The notes under the pieces were generated by a model. It was not told the DNA's origin and made no database searches. It worked only from the letters and a program-made list of their open reading frames with translations. 21,523 nucleotides of DNA from Clavulina sp. PMI_390 (taxonomy: Eukaryota; Basidiomycota; Agaricomycetes; Cantharellales; Hydnaceae), in assembly GCA_015039315.1 (NCBI GenBank), contig WIDE01000247.1, positions 1 to 21,523 of the forward strand, given 5' to 3'. Positions 8,990-19,000 of this stretch are shown here, in pieces. Each line of letters starts with the position of its first letter. The stretch's first letter is position 1. The translations under genes and the position numbers were made by a program.

Positions 8990-11900
8990 TTACAGTAGAT
9001 TGGGTGGAAATAAAGTTCCAGTGGTAGCAACCCCATCCAAGCTTGGGTTGCGGAGACCAGAAAGGAAGATACCACGAGCCAGTGGGCCAAGGATAGCAAG
9101 GACGCGTTTGATGTTGTCGAGTCTGGACGCAAGCGACTGGGGCCGTCGTCGCCTATCATGTACTTCAGGAACTTGAGCAGCCAGCCCCAGAATGTAGCCC
9201 AAACTATCGATGTCTGGAGAGCTTTCCGCAGGTAGATGATCCCTAGCCACTGGCTTGTTGCGACAATACTACGCTGGTCCTGGGTTTGCGCATGCGGGAT
9301 CACGAAATCAGATCCAAAATTGTGAATAAAATCAAAAATACTCGTGCTCCTATCGAAGCATTGGAATGAATCAGACGAGGAGAGTGACTGTTTAACGATC
9401 AACTGTCCCCTCGTTTGTAGGCCACCGCTACTCCTCAAAGCGTTGCAGACTGTGCCATAGCACACCATGACACACTCTGCTCCAGACTTCAGCATTGCCC
9501 GATCGAGGAGAGATAATCCTGTCAGCTTATTGTTAGACACCGCACAATAGGCCAGAACCATGGAGAACAGAGCACGAAAGAGGAGCATCTTCCACGATTT
9601 TATCGAGGCGTCGGAGGCGCTCATCCACGAGGGAACCAGACCGGATGATGTATTCTGTAGCACTGGGAGGATAGTCAATATTATATTATAGATACAGAGC
9701 ATATGATCTTACTCGTAAAGTTCCCCAATAATATAGACCACCAGCTCCGAAGCAGGAGCACAACTAGGTCAGGTGGAGCGGTATTCACGTCAGTCCGCAA
9801 GATAGACAAAGGGAGAATCAACATCCAGACTTACCTTGATTCCATTGTGGTATTTCTCTGGACTACTTGGGAATGAGCACGCGGAACGGCGCAAAGTGGC
9901 AAAAGAGGAAACTCACCTCATCCAAGAGAGACTTAAGGCTCGTGGATTCGTTCTCAGCTGCGCTCATTAGATGAGGAGAGCTATGATCGATAATCCTGTT
10001 GTCAATCTCAATAAGCTGCTCCCGTATACCCTCGAGTGCCTCAGATGTCTACGGGACGGTTACCATGGTCGTATGAGAACAAAACTTTAAGGAGTGGCGA
10101 CTGTCAAACCTGATTCTCGCGCGTTCTGAGCGACGCCTGGCGCGAGTGGGATTAGCACATGTTATAGTACTGATGATGTACAGTGAAACTTACCACAGCC
10201 TCCAGTGTATTGTTCACCTTAACATTCATCTATGGAGACAGTCGACATCATCGAAAGTGGTTCGAGTAGCAGCTATTGCAATTACCTCTCGGCGAAACTC
10301 TCCGAGTTGTGCTTCGAGAAGATCTTTTAGAACCATGACGAATCGATCCCAATCTAGACTTGTTGCATACCCGAAACAAGCTGAGTCTTGTCTGCAGCAT
10401 CTTGAGCCTTGATAGACGCCAGGATAGCCTCGGCCTGGACCTGCAGAACCAGCAATGGTGAGAAAGACAAAACAACCTCGAGAGAGTTCGAGGGCGCACC
10501 TCATGGGCCACCTTAATCACATCGTTAATCCGGTTTTCCTGATGTTGCAGGTGAGAACACGGCCAGTTTTGGTAGCGGTGAGGAGCAGTACGTACTAGAG
10601 CTTGCAAACCTGCTCCAATGGTTTTCTCTACCCTCAGCACGTGGCCCTCAAGCTAGAGAGATCCAACCAATGTCAAGCACAGCGGATGATTGAAGCTCTA
10701 TCACACACACCGTTGCAATCTGCTCCATTGCCATGGGCGAAAGCTGCCGATCCAATTTGAATTAGCTTAATCACATAGAGATGAGCTGTCCCACATGCCT
10801 CGACGGGGCTTGGCGCTCCTTCATGTTGCAAACATCAGTGAATGTCAAACAGAGACAAGCTGGACGAAACGCACTGGTTAACCTCTGTACACTCATATTC
10901 TTCCAAGTTTCCAGACCCTCCACGCCCTGTTGGATATCGGCGACGAATGAGGATACCTATAATGGTGGAAAGATGAGCGGTGTGTCTACTTTGTTTGACT
11001 CTCGGGCCAATACGGTACCTTCTGCAGCTCTGACAAGATTTCATTCTACTCATGATACCAGAAATGAATGAGGGAGTAGTAAAGCGCTCTGTCAGAAGTG
11101 TCCTAAAGCGCACGGAAGTGACCTGCGAAATTTCATACCTATTAATATATTGAGAGCGACGTGTTTGCTGTGTGAGCCTCCATGTGTTTGGGAATTCTAG
11201 TAGAAGCTACAACCCGTGGAACGACATTGTTAGATTTCGAAGCACGTTTAATAGCAAGAGCAAAAACAACCATACGCACCTCACCCCGTTTCTTTGCAGT
11301 ACTGTTACACCATAGCTGGTCTCTGACGGGTGAAAAACTCCAGCTTAGCCAAGAAAAGCTCCCTTGACAGACACAAACATCATGCCTCTCTACCTTTGTA
11401 GTGCACTTGATTGTCGAGGACATCCCTAACGTCCTGCTGAATCTGGTAGAGCTCCTAGGATATACGAATGTTGAGCAGCTTTGATAAGCAGATGAACGGT
11501 ATCAAACTCAACGGGATGGACCTACTTTGGCATTCTCCAAAAGGCAGGCTTCGATGCCTTTGTATGTGGTGCTGGGAGCGCGGGGGTCGGGGCTAGCGGG
11601 CGAAGCAGAGTGAGGCTATGTAGGAATTGTCATTGCCGATCAGTAGAAAATACAAGGGGGAGAGACAAGGTAGACGACAGACGTACTCGATCAGCAAGCC
11701 CGATACCTGAAAGTCTATACGTATGCTGGAGAGATGGAGCAGCTCCCCCTAACGAGTTAGAAGGTCTTTGTAGCGGAGCAATAGCCTCTGCTTCTTGTCC
11801 CGCTACCGGTGCAACTTGATCATTGACGATCTGCAGTCACACATTGATTTTGCAGGTGATTGAGAATTCGAGGTGGCTGAGAGATATGCCATGTGTATTG

Positions 11901-12621
11901 GTAGGAAATTGCTTACAGGAGAGTCCTGGGGACCGGAGGGGTCAAGTGTCAAAGAATCACCAGTCGGAATAGTGTCAGAAGGAAGCATCGAGAGCGGAGG
12001 CTGAGCCACAGACGCTGTTGATTCATATCAACGTATAGAAAAGGGACCGTTAGCTGGGCGAGAACAGGCCAGACATTAAGAGAATCTCACCTTCCGAGAC
12101 GATAGGATAGACATAGAAGGGGTTTGTCGGTATTATGCCTTCACCGCCGCTCGTGCGTCCGGGCTCAGTTTGGGAGTTCGAATCTGGAGAGCGGAGTGAA
12201 CAGTCAGAAGTTTATATGAGGTCTAATGCGACGTAACACCAACCATGCTGCAGATGAGTGGGCGCAGCTGGGGAAGTCTCGGTAGTTGGTCGGTTTTGGA
12301 GTACAAACAGGATGTTTGGAGGAATGATCGGTTCAGTCAGGCTTAGCACCTTAGCTCGATGTTCTTCCGAGAGCTTTGTCCACCAGAACTGAATAAGAAC
12401 ATCATATTTTTTTCTGACACCCACCGCGGGGCAAGCTCCCGCGCCCCCATTTTCACGAAGCCAATCTATTCTTGCCTGGAGGATGGCCTTCAGGTCGGAT
12501 TCCCTGATAAAAAAAAATGTTGGCAGAAAGATCGTCAGAGTGTAGTCTCGAAAAAGGAAACAAAAGAGAATATGCAAACTTACAACGCTGCTTCACCAGT
12601 TTGAGTCTCGGCGTTTGACAT
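8990..12621 (-). CDS. Coiled-coil protein, 'laminin domain'-like, >20 exons
   Basis: ATG at 12621 opens a chain of phase-consistent exons: 12621-12584, 12503-12244, 12183-12091, 12014-11917, 11830-11687, 11615-11526, 11454-11394, 11343-11280, 11138-11123, 11045-11019, 10956-10795, 10743-10711, 10652-10596, 10538-10500, 10440-10371, 10353-10286, 10229-10194, 10136-10110, 10048-9917, 9857-9835, 9763-9713, 9662-9559, then a poorly resolved part and a last exon from 9268. The N-terminus has a compact domain (LKAILQARIDWLREN...LIQFWWTKLSEEHRAKVL), then a Pro/Ser-rich linker, then several hundred residues of heptad-like helix (for example LEGIREQLIEIDNRI, DERLRRLDKIVED, SRLDNIKRVLAIL). No transmembrane segment or signal peptide. 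It resembles coiled-coil proteins labelled 'laminin domain protein' in Rhizoctonia-type fungi; this is from memory. One splice point (10370-10354) is only 17 nt, so the gene may be broken there. Exon 11 end and the stretch 9518-9268 are uncertain. Confidence 0.6.
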
Positions 12622-13751
12622 AGGTGGCTGTCACAGTGTAAAGCGAAGAAAGAGGAGTGCAGAATGGCGCAAGCGGAATGGTGGTGGAAGATGGATAAGT
12701 ATATAAAGAAAGTCGCCTTAGCGACTGCATGACCTTCAAGTCTGCTTTGTCCCCGCGTTCAAAGTATGCAGCCCTGAGCCGAGACTGGAGAGGCGGAGAG
12801 AGATTTGCCAGCGACGATCTCGGTCTTTTGTTGTGTAGCTCAACGGTCAATGTCGCTCTATTGCCGATGGGTAGGAACAAAGGGATATAATGGTACCACC
12901 TGCAAAGCGATGATAATTAGAATTTTACCCGAACGTGCCATCTTGCTCTGAATAAACCACCCATGCTTCCCATCCGAAGACTTCGTGCTGGTGATCGTAC
13001 TGCTGAAGCACAAAGATCAAGTCAATATTCCTCACACACGTACATCATGTACAGAAAGAGGGGTTTCTCAAAGTGAGTAGGACATTGTTAGGAAAAGCTG
13101 TAGATCTCTCGCCAAACTGAATCTCATATCGTTACAGGTCAGCGCCTGTTACGGCACTCAAGTCAAAAGCCACATCGAGTCCGACAAGCTCGGTCCGATA
13201 CGCCCCATACACAATGTATAGGAAGCGCAACTTCTCAAGGTATTGAAGATGCGAGCGAATAGATGATGGAACTGAATCGCTTTCTGTCTTTCAGCAACCA
13301 GGCCTCCACTTCGTCAACTGAGCCAAGTGCTCTCTCGAGTTCTGATGCTGACCATGCTGACCGCAGTATCCCGTGAGTGCTCTCGGCCTGAATGAACGTA
13401 AGATTACTCAATCTCCTGGATAGGGATGTCGCTGAGGAGGTTTGGGAGATCCTCCGAGGTCTCCCGCGTGTGTGTTCCCTAGGCAACGTCGCTGACTTTG
13501 GGCGGACAGGAAATCCTGCCTATCTCCTCAGCACAGATCCAATAAATGGAGGTCGGAGTGGAAGCCAAGACGCGTTGCTAGCTTACATCCGGCTCCTCAA
13601 ATTTGATCCGGATTTCCAAAGTTGACAAAGAGATGGTTTTTGTACTTCGGCAGTCTTGTGGTAATGGATACCTCTTATTGTTGTCTACATATCTGATTCG
13701 CCAGACATGGTCGCAAGAGGCCGATGTCGCCAGCCACCCTCTGGTTGACAT
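12593..13751 (-). CDS. Unidentified intron-containing protein
   Basis: Minus-strand exons 13751-13587 and 13519-13408 join in phase and give a Ser/Arg-rich N-terminal part (RRISQTSSATSLSRRL). After an intron of about 124 nt, 13283-13136 encodes an ordered-looking segment (HLQYLEKLRFLYIVYGAYRT, then ELVGLDVAFDLSAVTG). Further on, YDHQHEVFGWEAWVVYSEQD is joined across a 29-nt GT-AG gap near 12900 to WYHYIPLFLPIGNRATLTVE. One junction, between about 13135 and 13000, is not resolved in frame. The last frame stays open to a stop at 12593, past the ATG of the downstream coiled-coil gene at 12621, so either the two overlap by 29 bases or a final intron is missed. No family was recognised. The gene starts back-to-back with the membrane-protein gene on the plus strand. 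Confidence 0.4.
12697..12707 (-). promoter_or_regulatory. Possible TATA box of the coiled-coil gene
   Basis: TTTATATACTT on the minus strand lies about 80 bases upstream of the ATG at 12621, a usual distance. It also falls inside the apparent end of the upstream gene's reading frame, so the two functions compete. Confidence 0.3.
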
Positions 13752-13886
13752 TATCTCCACAGAATGAGGACATGCACTCGCTTGCACACCTTAAAAGACT
13801 GCAGGTCTGCAGAGCAGTAATAACAGCCTGATCTCAACTATACATTGCTCCGATTGAGCCCCCTTGAGCGGTCACCCTATTCCAGA
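13752..13886. promoter_or_regulatory. Shared divergent promoter region, 135 bp
   Basis: The interval separates two genes that start away from each other (ATG at 13751 on minus, ATG at 13887 on plus). No sharp TATA box was seen. The short distance suggests a common bidirectional promoter. Confidence 0.3.
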
Positions 13887-15364
13887 ATGCTGGGCCTCAG
13901 AATATTATCGCTTTCAAAGCAACTCCTTGTTGCACTCGCTGCTGCTATCTCTATCATCACCTCAGCGACTCCACAGACAACCAGGTGCTTTTCCATTCTT
14001 CATTTTTCTTGGTCTATTGCTCAGAGCGCCCGTCATCCATCCTCATCATCTCCCTTGCTGATAGGACTGGAAACTCCTTGTTCGCTCCAGCTATGTGGCT
14101 TGTGAACACGATCTTCCTAATCATTCATGACCAGATCAATTTGAAATCTCCATCCTCAGGATGGGTTGATCTCATCATCGCCACCGTTTTTTGGTTCTTT
14201 TGCACGCAGGACGTGCGTGGACCGAGTTTCTTTCGACGTCTCCTCCTCCGCTCAGGTGTCCAGTGCGCCGAATTTCAGCCGCCGCCAAAAGCGATCATCC
14301 TACTTCAATGGCTTCGCCGTGCCTCTTCCCAGCCCGATACCGTCATCAGGGTCCTCCCAACCATAGATCCGTGTCTCCACAGTTTTGCGAGTTGGCGGGA
14401 CTCCATTGGTCACACGTTCTCGGCTCAGCTTGATGGGACACTTGGGCCCCGCTTCCTTGGGGGATTCGAGGTGCCTGACTCCGTGTACACCGTGGCGTTT
14501 GGTGTTCTTCTTTTTTGCAGACGCTTTCAGACACCAGGCCGCAAACTGCGCCAAAGACGGAGCTACACATCACTGGTCATTCGTATCGGTCTAGCTCTTC
14601 ATGCCGGGGTCTATCTGTACTGCGCGTGGGCCAAGATTGGCTGGGCGTACTACACTAAGATTGAAGTATGGACCGCAATTGGTGAGCTCAAGCCTCATGT
14701 TGGTCCTCTCCCTTGGTTCACGCGTCTGCGCACCGCTCCCACTGTCCCTAGGGACCGCTATACTGTGTGAAACTGTCACGCATGTACTAGCTTCCGTACT
14801 ACCTTGGGCTTTGCGTCGGGTGGCAAGATTTATGTTCGTGATGGGCGATTTTTTCTGATGATTTGGTGTGTCTCACATGACTCTATGTCTTAGGAATATG
14901 TGAATCCGGAGCCATGGTTCGGCAGATGGAGAGGGGGAGTGAGAGGATGACGGCTCAATTGGTGGCTTAACAGCGCTTGTAATCATGTCAACTATCGCGG
15001 CGGTGACCTGTTTTTTGGCTTGTGTATATATCAATTCGACGTTCAAACCCAAATCACAAGAGTATTCTCGGCTCATGCACGGAATTATCAGCTTGTTGCC
15101 TCAATGTAGAATGTACTTGTGTATTGTGGATCCTGATCGGATGGGTGTGCATCATCATGTCTTTGGGCTACGTAGTTTGGTTTGTATTCGAGATTCAAGT
15201 ACGTATAGCTCCACCCGCAGACCAAGGGTGCCATCATGCAGAAGGTCTCTCGCCATTTTGATGGTACATACCATCGTCCTACCCTCGAATATCCTGCTGG
15301 TCCTGCGACGGAGACCGATGACGCTCCTCCTGCCGTCAACGAGGGGGAGATTCGCTGGCTCTAG
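13887..15364 (+). pseudogene. Polytopic membrane protein with two in-frame TGA codons
   Basis: Nine exons join in phase from ATG 13887 to TAG 15362-15364: 13887-13984, 14065-14212, 14256-14318, 14383-14470, 14521-14582, 14667-14837, 14894-15023, 15092-15198, 15242-15364, together 990 nt (329 codons plus stop). Every border is GT-AG and introns are 43-84 nt. Hydrophobic segments suggest about five or six membrane helices, for example LLVALAAAISIITSA, APAMWLVNTIFLIIH, VDLIIATVFWFF, VSSSLMLVLSLGS and VLWILIGWVCIIMSLGYVVW. The tail (VSRHFDGTYHRPTLEYPAG...) is polar and probably cytosolic. Two TGA codons interrupt the frame at 14431-14433 and 14948-14950, with coding-like sequence on both sides of each. 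CGA-to-TGA changes would explain both. No known family recognised; a fungal orphan membrane family is likely. It could still be intact if my splicing is wrong there. Confidence 0.55.
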
Positions 15365-15600
15365 AAGCAACTAGGGAGATGAATATGTCATACGCTACGC
15401 ATAAGCTCTATGCCTGGCCCGAATCTCGTCCAAACTGGCCCCAATGAGGTGTAACACGTGAGGCAGCAAAGTGGCTAAAGCAAGCGTAAGTTGTGGAGTT
15501 CTGCCCGCTCTGCACGGGAAGTCTGTTCCGATACTTATTCGTTTTCTTTGATTCTTGTTTCCTCTGTTAGAGAATACCCGCTAGATGAGTGCCTATAAAC
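15365..15600. other. Spacer between membrane gene and left inverted repeat
   Basis: No open frame, repeat or RNA gene was recognised in this interval. Confidence 0.4.
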
Positions 15601-15717
15601 AGTCCAGGCTTTGTGTCAGTACCGGTACTGCCTAAAAAGGCAGTTCCGGATATGTTCTGGCACTGGGTCATAATCAGTGCGTCAACCTGTGCAGCAATTC
15701 TGAGTGAGTTTCTGTTA
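15601..15717 (+). repeat. Left 117-bp inverted repeat of the JmjC cassette
   Basis: Base-by-base comparison with the reverse complement of 21176-21292 shows about eight differences in 117 bases and no gaps. Similarity stops sharply on the gene side after CTGTTA and fades on the outer side near GTCCAGGC. It contains the perfect 14-bp palindrome CAGTACCGGTACTG (15617-15630) overlapping a hairpin ACTGCCT-AAAA-AGGCAGT (15627-15644). It lies about 350 bp beyond the stop of the JmjC gene. Confidence 0.9.
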
Positions 15718-15850
15718 GCCCAATTGAGCGCAAGCGAGCGCAACCTACAAAGTCAACTCGCTCGCTCTCCGCAAACGAGCGCAAGTTTGAGGCGAGTCCT
15801 GTCCGTCGGACATCTTCTGAGACACTTCATTACCTGTCTGTCTGAATAAA
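15718..15850. repeat. Cluster of GAGCGCAA / TTGCGCTC-type motifs
   Basis: The motif GAGCGCAA appears three times within about 65 bases (15725, 15737 and 15778 approximately) and related inverted CTCGCTCGCTC lies between. It sits just inside the left inverted repeat; its role is unknown. Confidence 0.4.
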
Positions 15851-16064
15851 TATCCCAACAATCCCGGGCCGAAGACCGGCTCTGATATATTATTCGTCTC
15901 CGTATCTATTCCTTCCGCCCCGTGTCCCGCCCGAATTCACACAGGTCCGCGGTGTCTCAATAAACTGGCATGTAGACAACTTGTGAAATATGAACGCTAC
16001 CATTACATGTTACTGTAGGCCAATTCTCAACATGATAAAATATATGGTCCTATGTCCTGCTCAA

Positions 16065-19000
16065 TTACATTTCTGCCGCAAGTTCGTTGCACGACTGCCA
16101 GGCATACCACAGCATAAGGCGGAGTTGAAGTACATCTTCCTTCCATGCCTCCACGAGGTTCAAGGAGCGGAACTCCTTTGTAAGGTGGGAACACCTCTTA
16201 ATATTCTCTGGACTTACAAAATCCACCGCGATTTTGATGCAATCTGCCGAGTTTGAAACCTGAGAAATGCAAGCCCAATTGGTAAGCACAAGGTATCTTG
16301 CAATCTTTGTGCTTACCTGGTGGGCACAGCCAGCCGGGATGAAAACTGCATGGCCCGGGAGCTGCTCAATTCTCCAGGCTTTCACACCCTTCGTGTTCCA
16401 TAGCTTCTCCCGAAGAGCTGCATCAAGATAGTAATGCTGGGAGTGAATAGGATCCTCGTGGGCGGCAATATTTGAGAATTCCCCCCGAAGGAAATCACGG
16501 ATTGCCTGGGAGTCCTCGGCATGGTAGATATCCCAGATTGCAAAACCAGGGCTGCCATCTCTTCGTCTTGAGGCATATGTCATGATATTGACTGCATCGG
16601 CTATATCCATGTGAAGCCGAGTTGTCTGGGGAGAGAAATGAACACTAGAAGTTATATAGTCATCATAGAGCGTACCCCAAGGTCTTTAGGATCCTCTGAC
16701 GCTTGAAAAGCACTATATCCTTTTGGTCCTATAAAAAAGCCAACATTCATGAAGTTAAGTTCTAGTTTTAGGCCAACAATCAATAATCCCCACCAAGATC
16801 AGGCACAACACCATTCAGCGGGAAGTGAGCTGCTAGATTCATTATACCATCGTATCGAGCGTAGTTTGGTATCGGAACAGCCTGCTGAAAATCGCTGAAC
16901 AACTCTGGGCACTTGGCTTGAAATCCAGACGCTGAGGGCCAATCCTAAAGCAAACCAAGAGGGTTAAGAGAACATTTGGGCACTGACAAGGAGAGCCAAC
17001 CTTCAACTTGTAGCTGTCTTTCCGTTTTGAGAAGTTCCCAAATTGCGAAAAAAAGGTTCGAAGCAACATGCGGCGAGTGCCATTTGTCGTGCAGTTGACT
17101 ATGTTATACGTCTCTGAGCCAAACTTCTGAATGAAGTAATTGGGTGTCCAATCGATCTCCAGCTTGCTGAGGATATCTGTCACAACGAATGGCCGACCAA
17201 GACTCCACACAAGCTGGAATATATCATCTTCAATATCAGGGCCCTCAAAAACATCGATTTGGCGAGTGGGAATACCAGTGGGGTCAATCACTGTATGCTG
17301 ATCATGACCTAGAAGCGATTCCCATTGTTAGTTAGTTCACTACGTGAGGTCTGGGATAATACCAACGTGGATTGAGACTACAGGATTATATGTGAGTGTC
17401 GGTACGAGAGAAATGAGTAACAAAAGAACTTACTCAAATGCCATAACCGGAAGAATTGTTGGGGCGCCAGGAGTTGGTTGACATTGAAGATTGGACATCG
17501 CATCAATCACCTTCACGAGCTCTTCTTGAGAGAAAAAAGAGGTTGGGACAAAGTCACTTTGAGAGTGGAAAGGAGCTGCAACGCATGGGTGCCCACGGGA
17601 CACAGTAGCCGTGTTCAATTTTGAGCGTTTCTCTGCTGATACCACCGTTCTTGTCTCGTAGCAGTCAGAACAGATCTCCTGGCCACATGTCGCACAGAAC
17701 CATGTGCCTAAGAGGATCGAAGTCTTGCAGATATCTGTGAAGCATCTTTCAGCATGAATCTGGCCGACTTGAGAAAGGATCATACCACAGCTAACTCGTA
17801 GAGTTATTTCGGGCGATCGATAGATCACATTGGGATTATCAATATGATCCAGCTCACGAGTGAGTACTGGAAGCATATTCTCGGCGATTGCGTGCTGTAT
17901 AATGCCATAGTATTGTCATTTTTAGCGGCAGTCAGCCAGCGACAGTCAGTTACTCGTACCTTGAGCTGATGCAAGTGCCGTTTTTCCGGTTGTATATTGA
18001 ACTTTCGGCGAAATTCAGCCTTCACTTCACCTTCCAGTCCGGATTGCAGTCGGCTCTCAACAATGGTCCCATTGACATAGTGAAGCTCCCGGATGTCCTG
18101 AAATCGGCATGAGTCGTTTTTCAGCTGGCCCGCACAGGATGCGCAGGGAGAGATGCCTGCAATACGATGGCAAGATTCCTTTTGAAAGGCTAAGGAAAGA
18201 GTGAGGTTAACAGATCAGCAAGTGCGAACGACAAATCTTCATAATTACGCACCCCAGCCATCAGGCACAGCTGGTGCGGACTGCTTATCCAAAGACGGTG
18301 ATCTATAAGTTGGTTCTCCGTGCAGATTCCTTTTAGGTCGCTTGGCTGGCTGATGCGTAGCACTCGCAGGATCAACTACTGCGCGCTTTCTAAGACTAAC
18401 GGGCAAGGCTAGGTGGACAAATATGTTCGGCTTCCTTTCATGGACTCGAAGAAAAACACTCACTCCCAGACGTTTGCGTCGAAGTTGAAACACGAGAGTT
18501 TTGTCGATGCTTATGCATAGCTTGGAGCGCAAAGTTGATACTTTGTTCGCTATCTGACGCATCGTGAGAGGCCGTATTCGATAAATGAGTATGATCTGTG
18601 TCCAGGGGCATATTTCGCGAGGCTGGTGACCCAACCATTGGGGCGAGAGCTATTTCAGAGGATATTGTGGTGGGCGACCGCAGTCAGTACATTTAGAGAA
18701 AGAATGACTTACGGGTATGTTGTGTTGGGTCAAATGTACCATGTAGCATAGAATGCTTTTGCTTCCTAATGGGCAAATCCTTGATACCGTGACTGGGGGA
18801 CTCGACTCGACTCGGTGAACTTGACCTGCTTTGACGGTTTCCCAGTTCATAAGCTGATTCATAGATGGAGATATCCATCACCGGTGCTTCAGAGTATCCA
18901 TGACCGTCGGGTACATTGATAGAGCTGCCGAGATTTGATCCAGGGTGCTGGGGCGACAGATCATCCTGCAACGTACCGCTGGCATTGCCGAGAAATTGAA

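Noticed and set aside
8950..9702. 250-codon minus-strand open frame with hydrophobic segments, looking like a membrane protein
   Set aside because: Phase analysis of the coiled-coil gene places its exons in other frames over much of this stretch (for example SRLDNIKRVLAIL in a different frame), so most of it is a chance open frame crossing introns.
12173..12182. GTTCGAATC resembling a tRNA B-box
   Set aside because: No A-box at a suitable distance and it lies in a coding exon of the coiled-coil gene.
14939..14974. 35-nt intron that would remove the second TGA of the membrane-protein gene
   Set aside because: It has GTGAGA...CAG borders, but splicing it gives a TAA two codons later in the required phase, so it does not rescue the frame.
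13887..15364. Wax-synthase or GPCR identity for the membrane protein
   Set aside because: Hydrophobic layout invites the comparison but none of the diagnostic motifs of those families is visible.
17309..17433. Apparent frameshift in the JmjC gene between the zinc region and the JmjC domain
   Set aside because: A different donor in the preceding exon (before CAACCAACTCC) with the 15-nt microexon restores the frame, so this is probably a splice-model problem and not a mutation.
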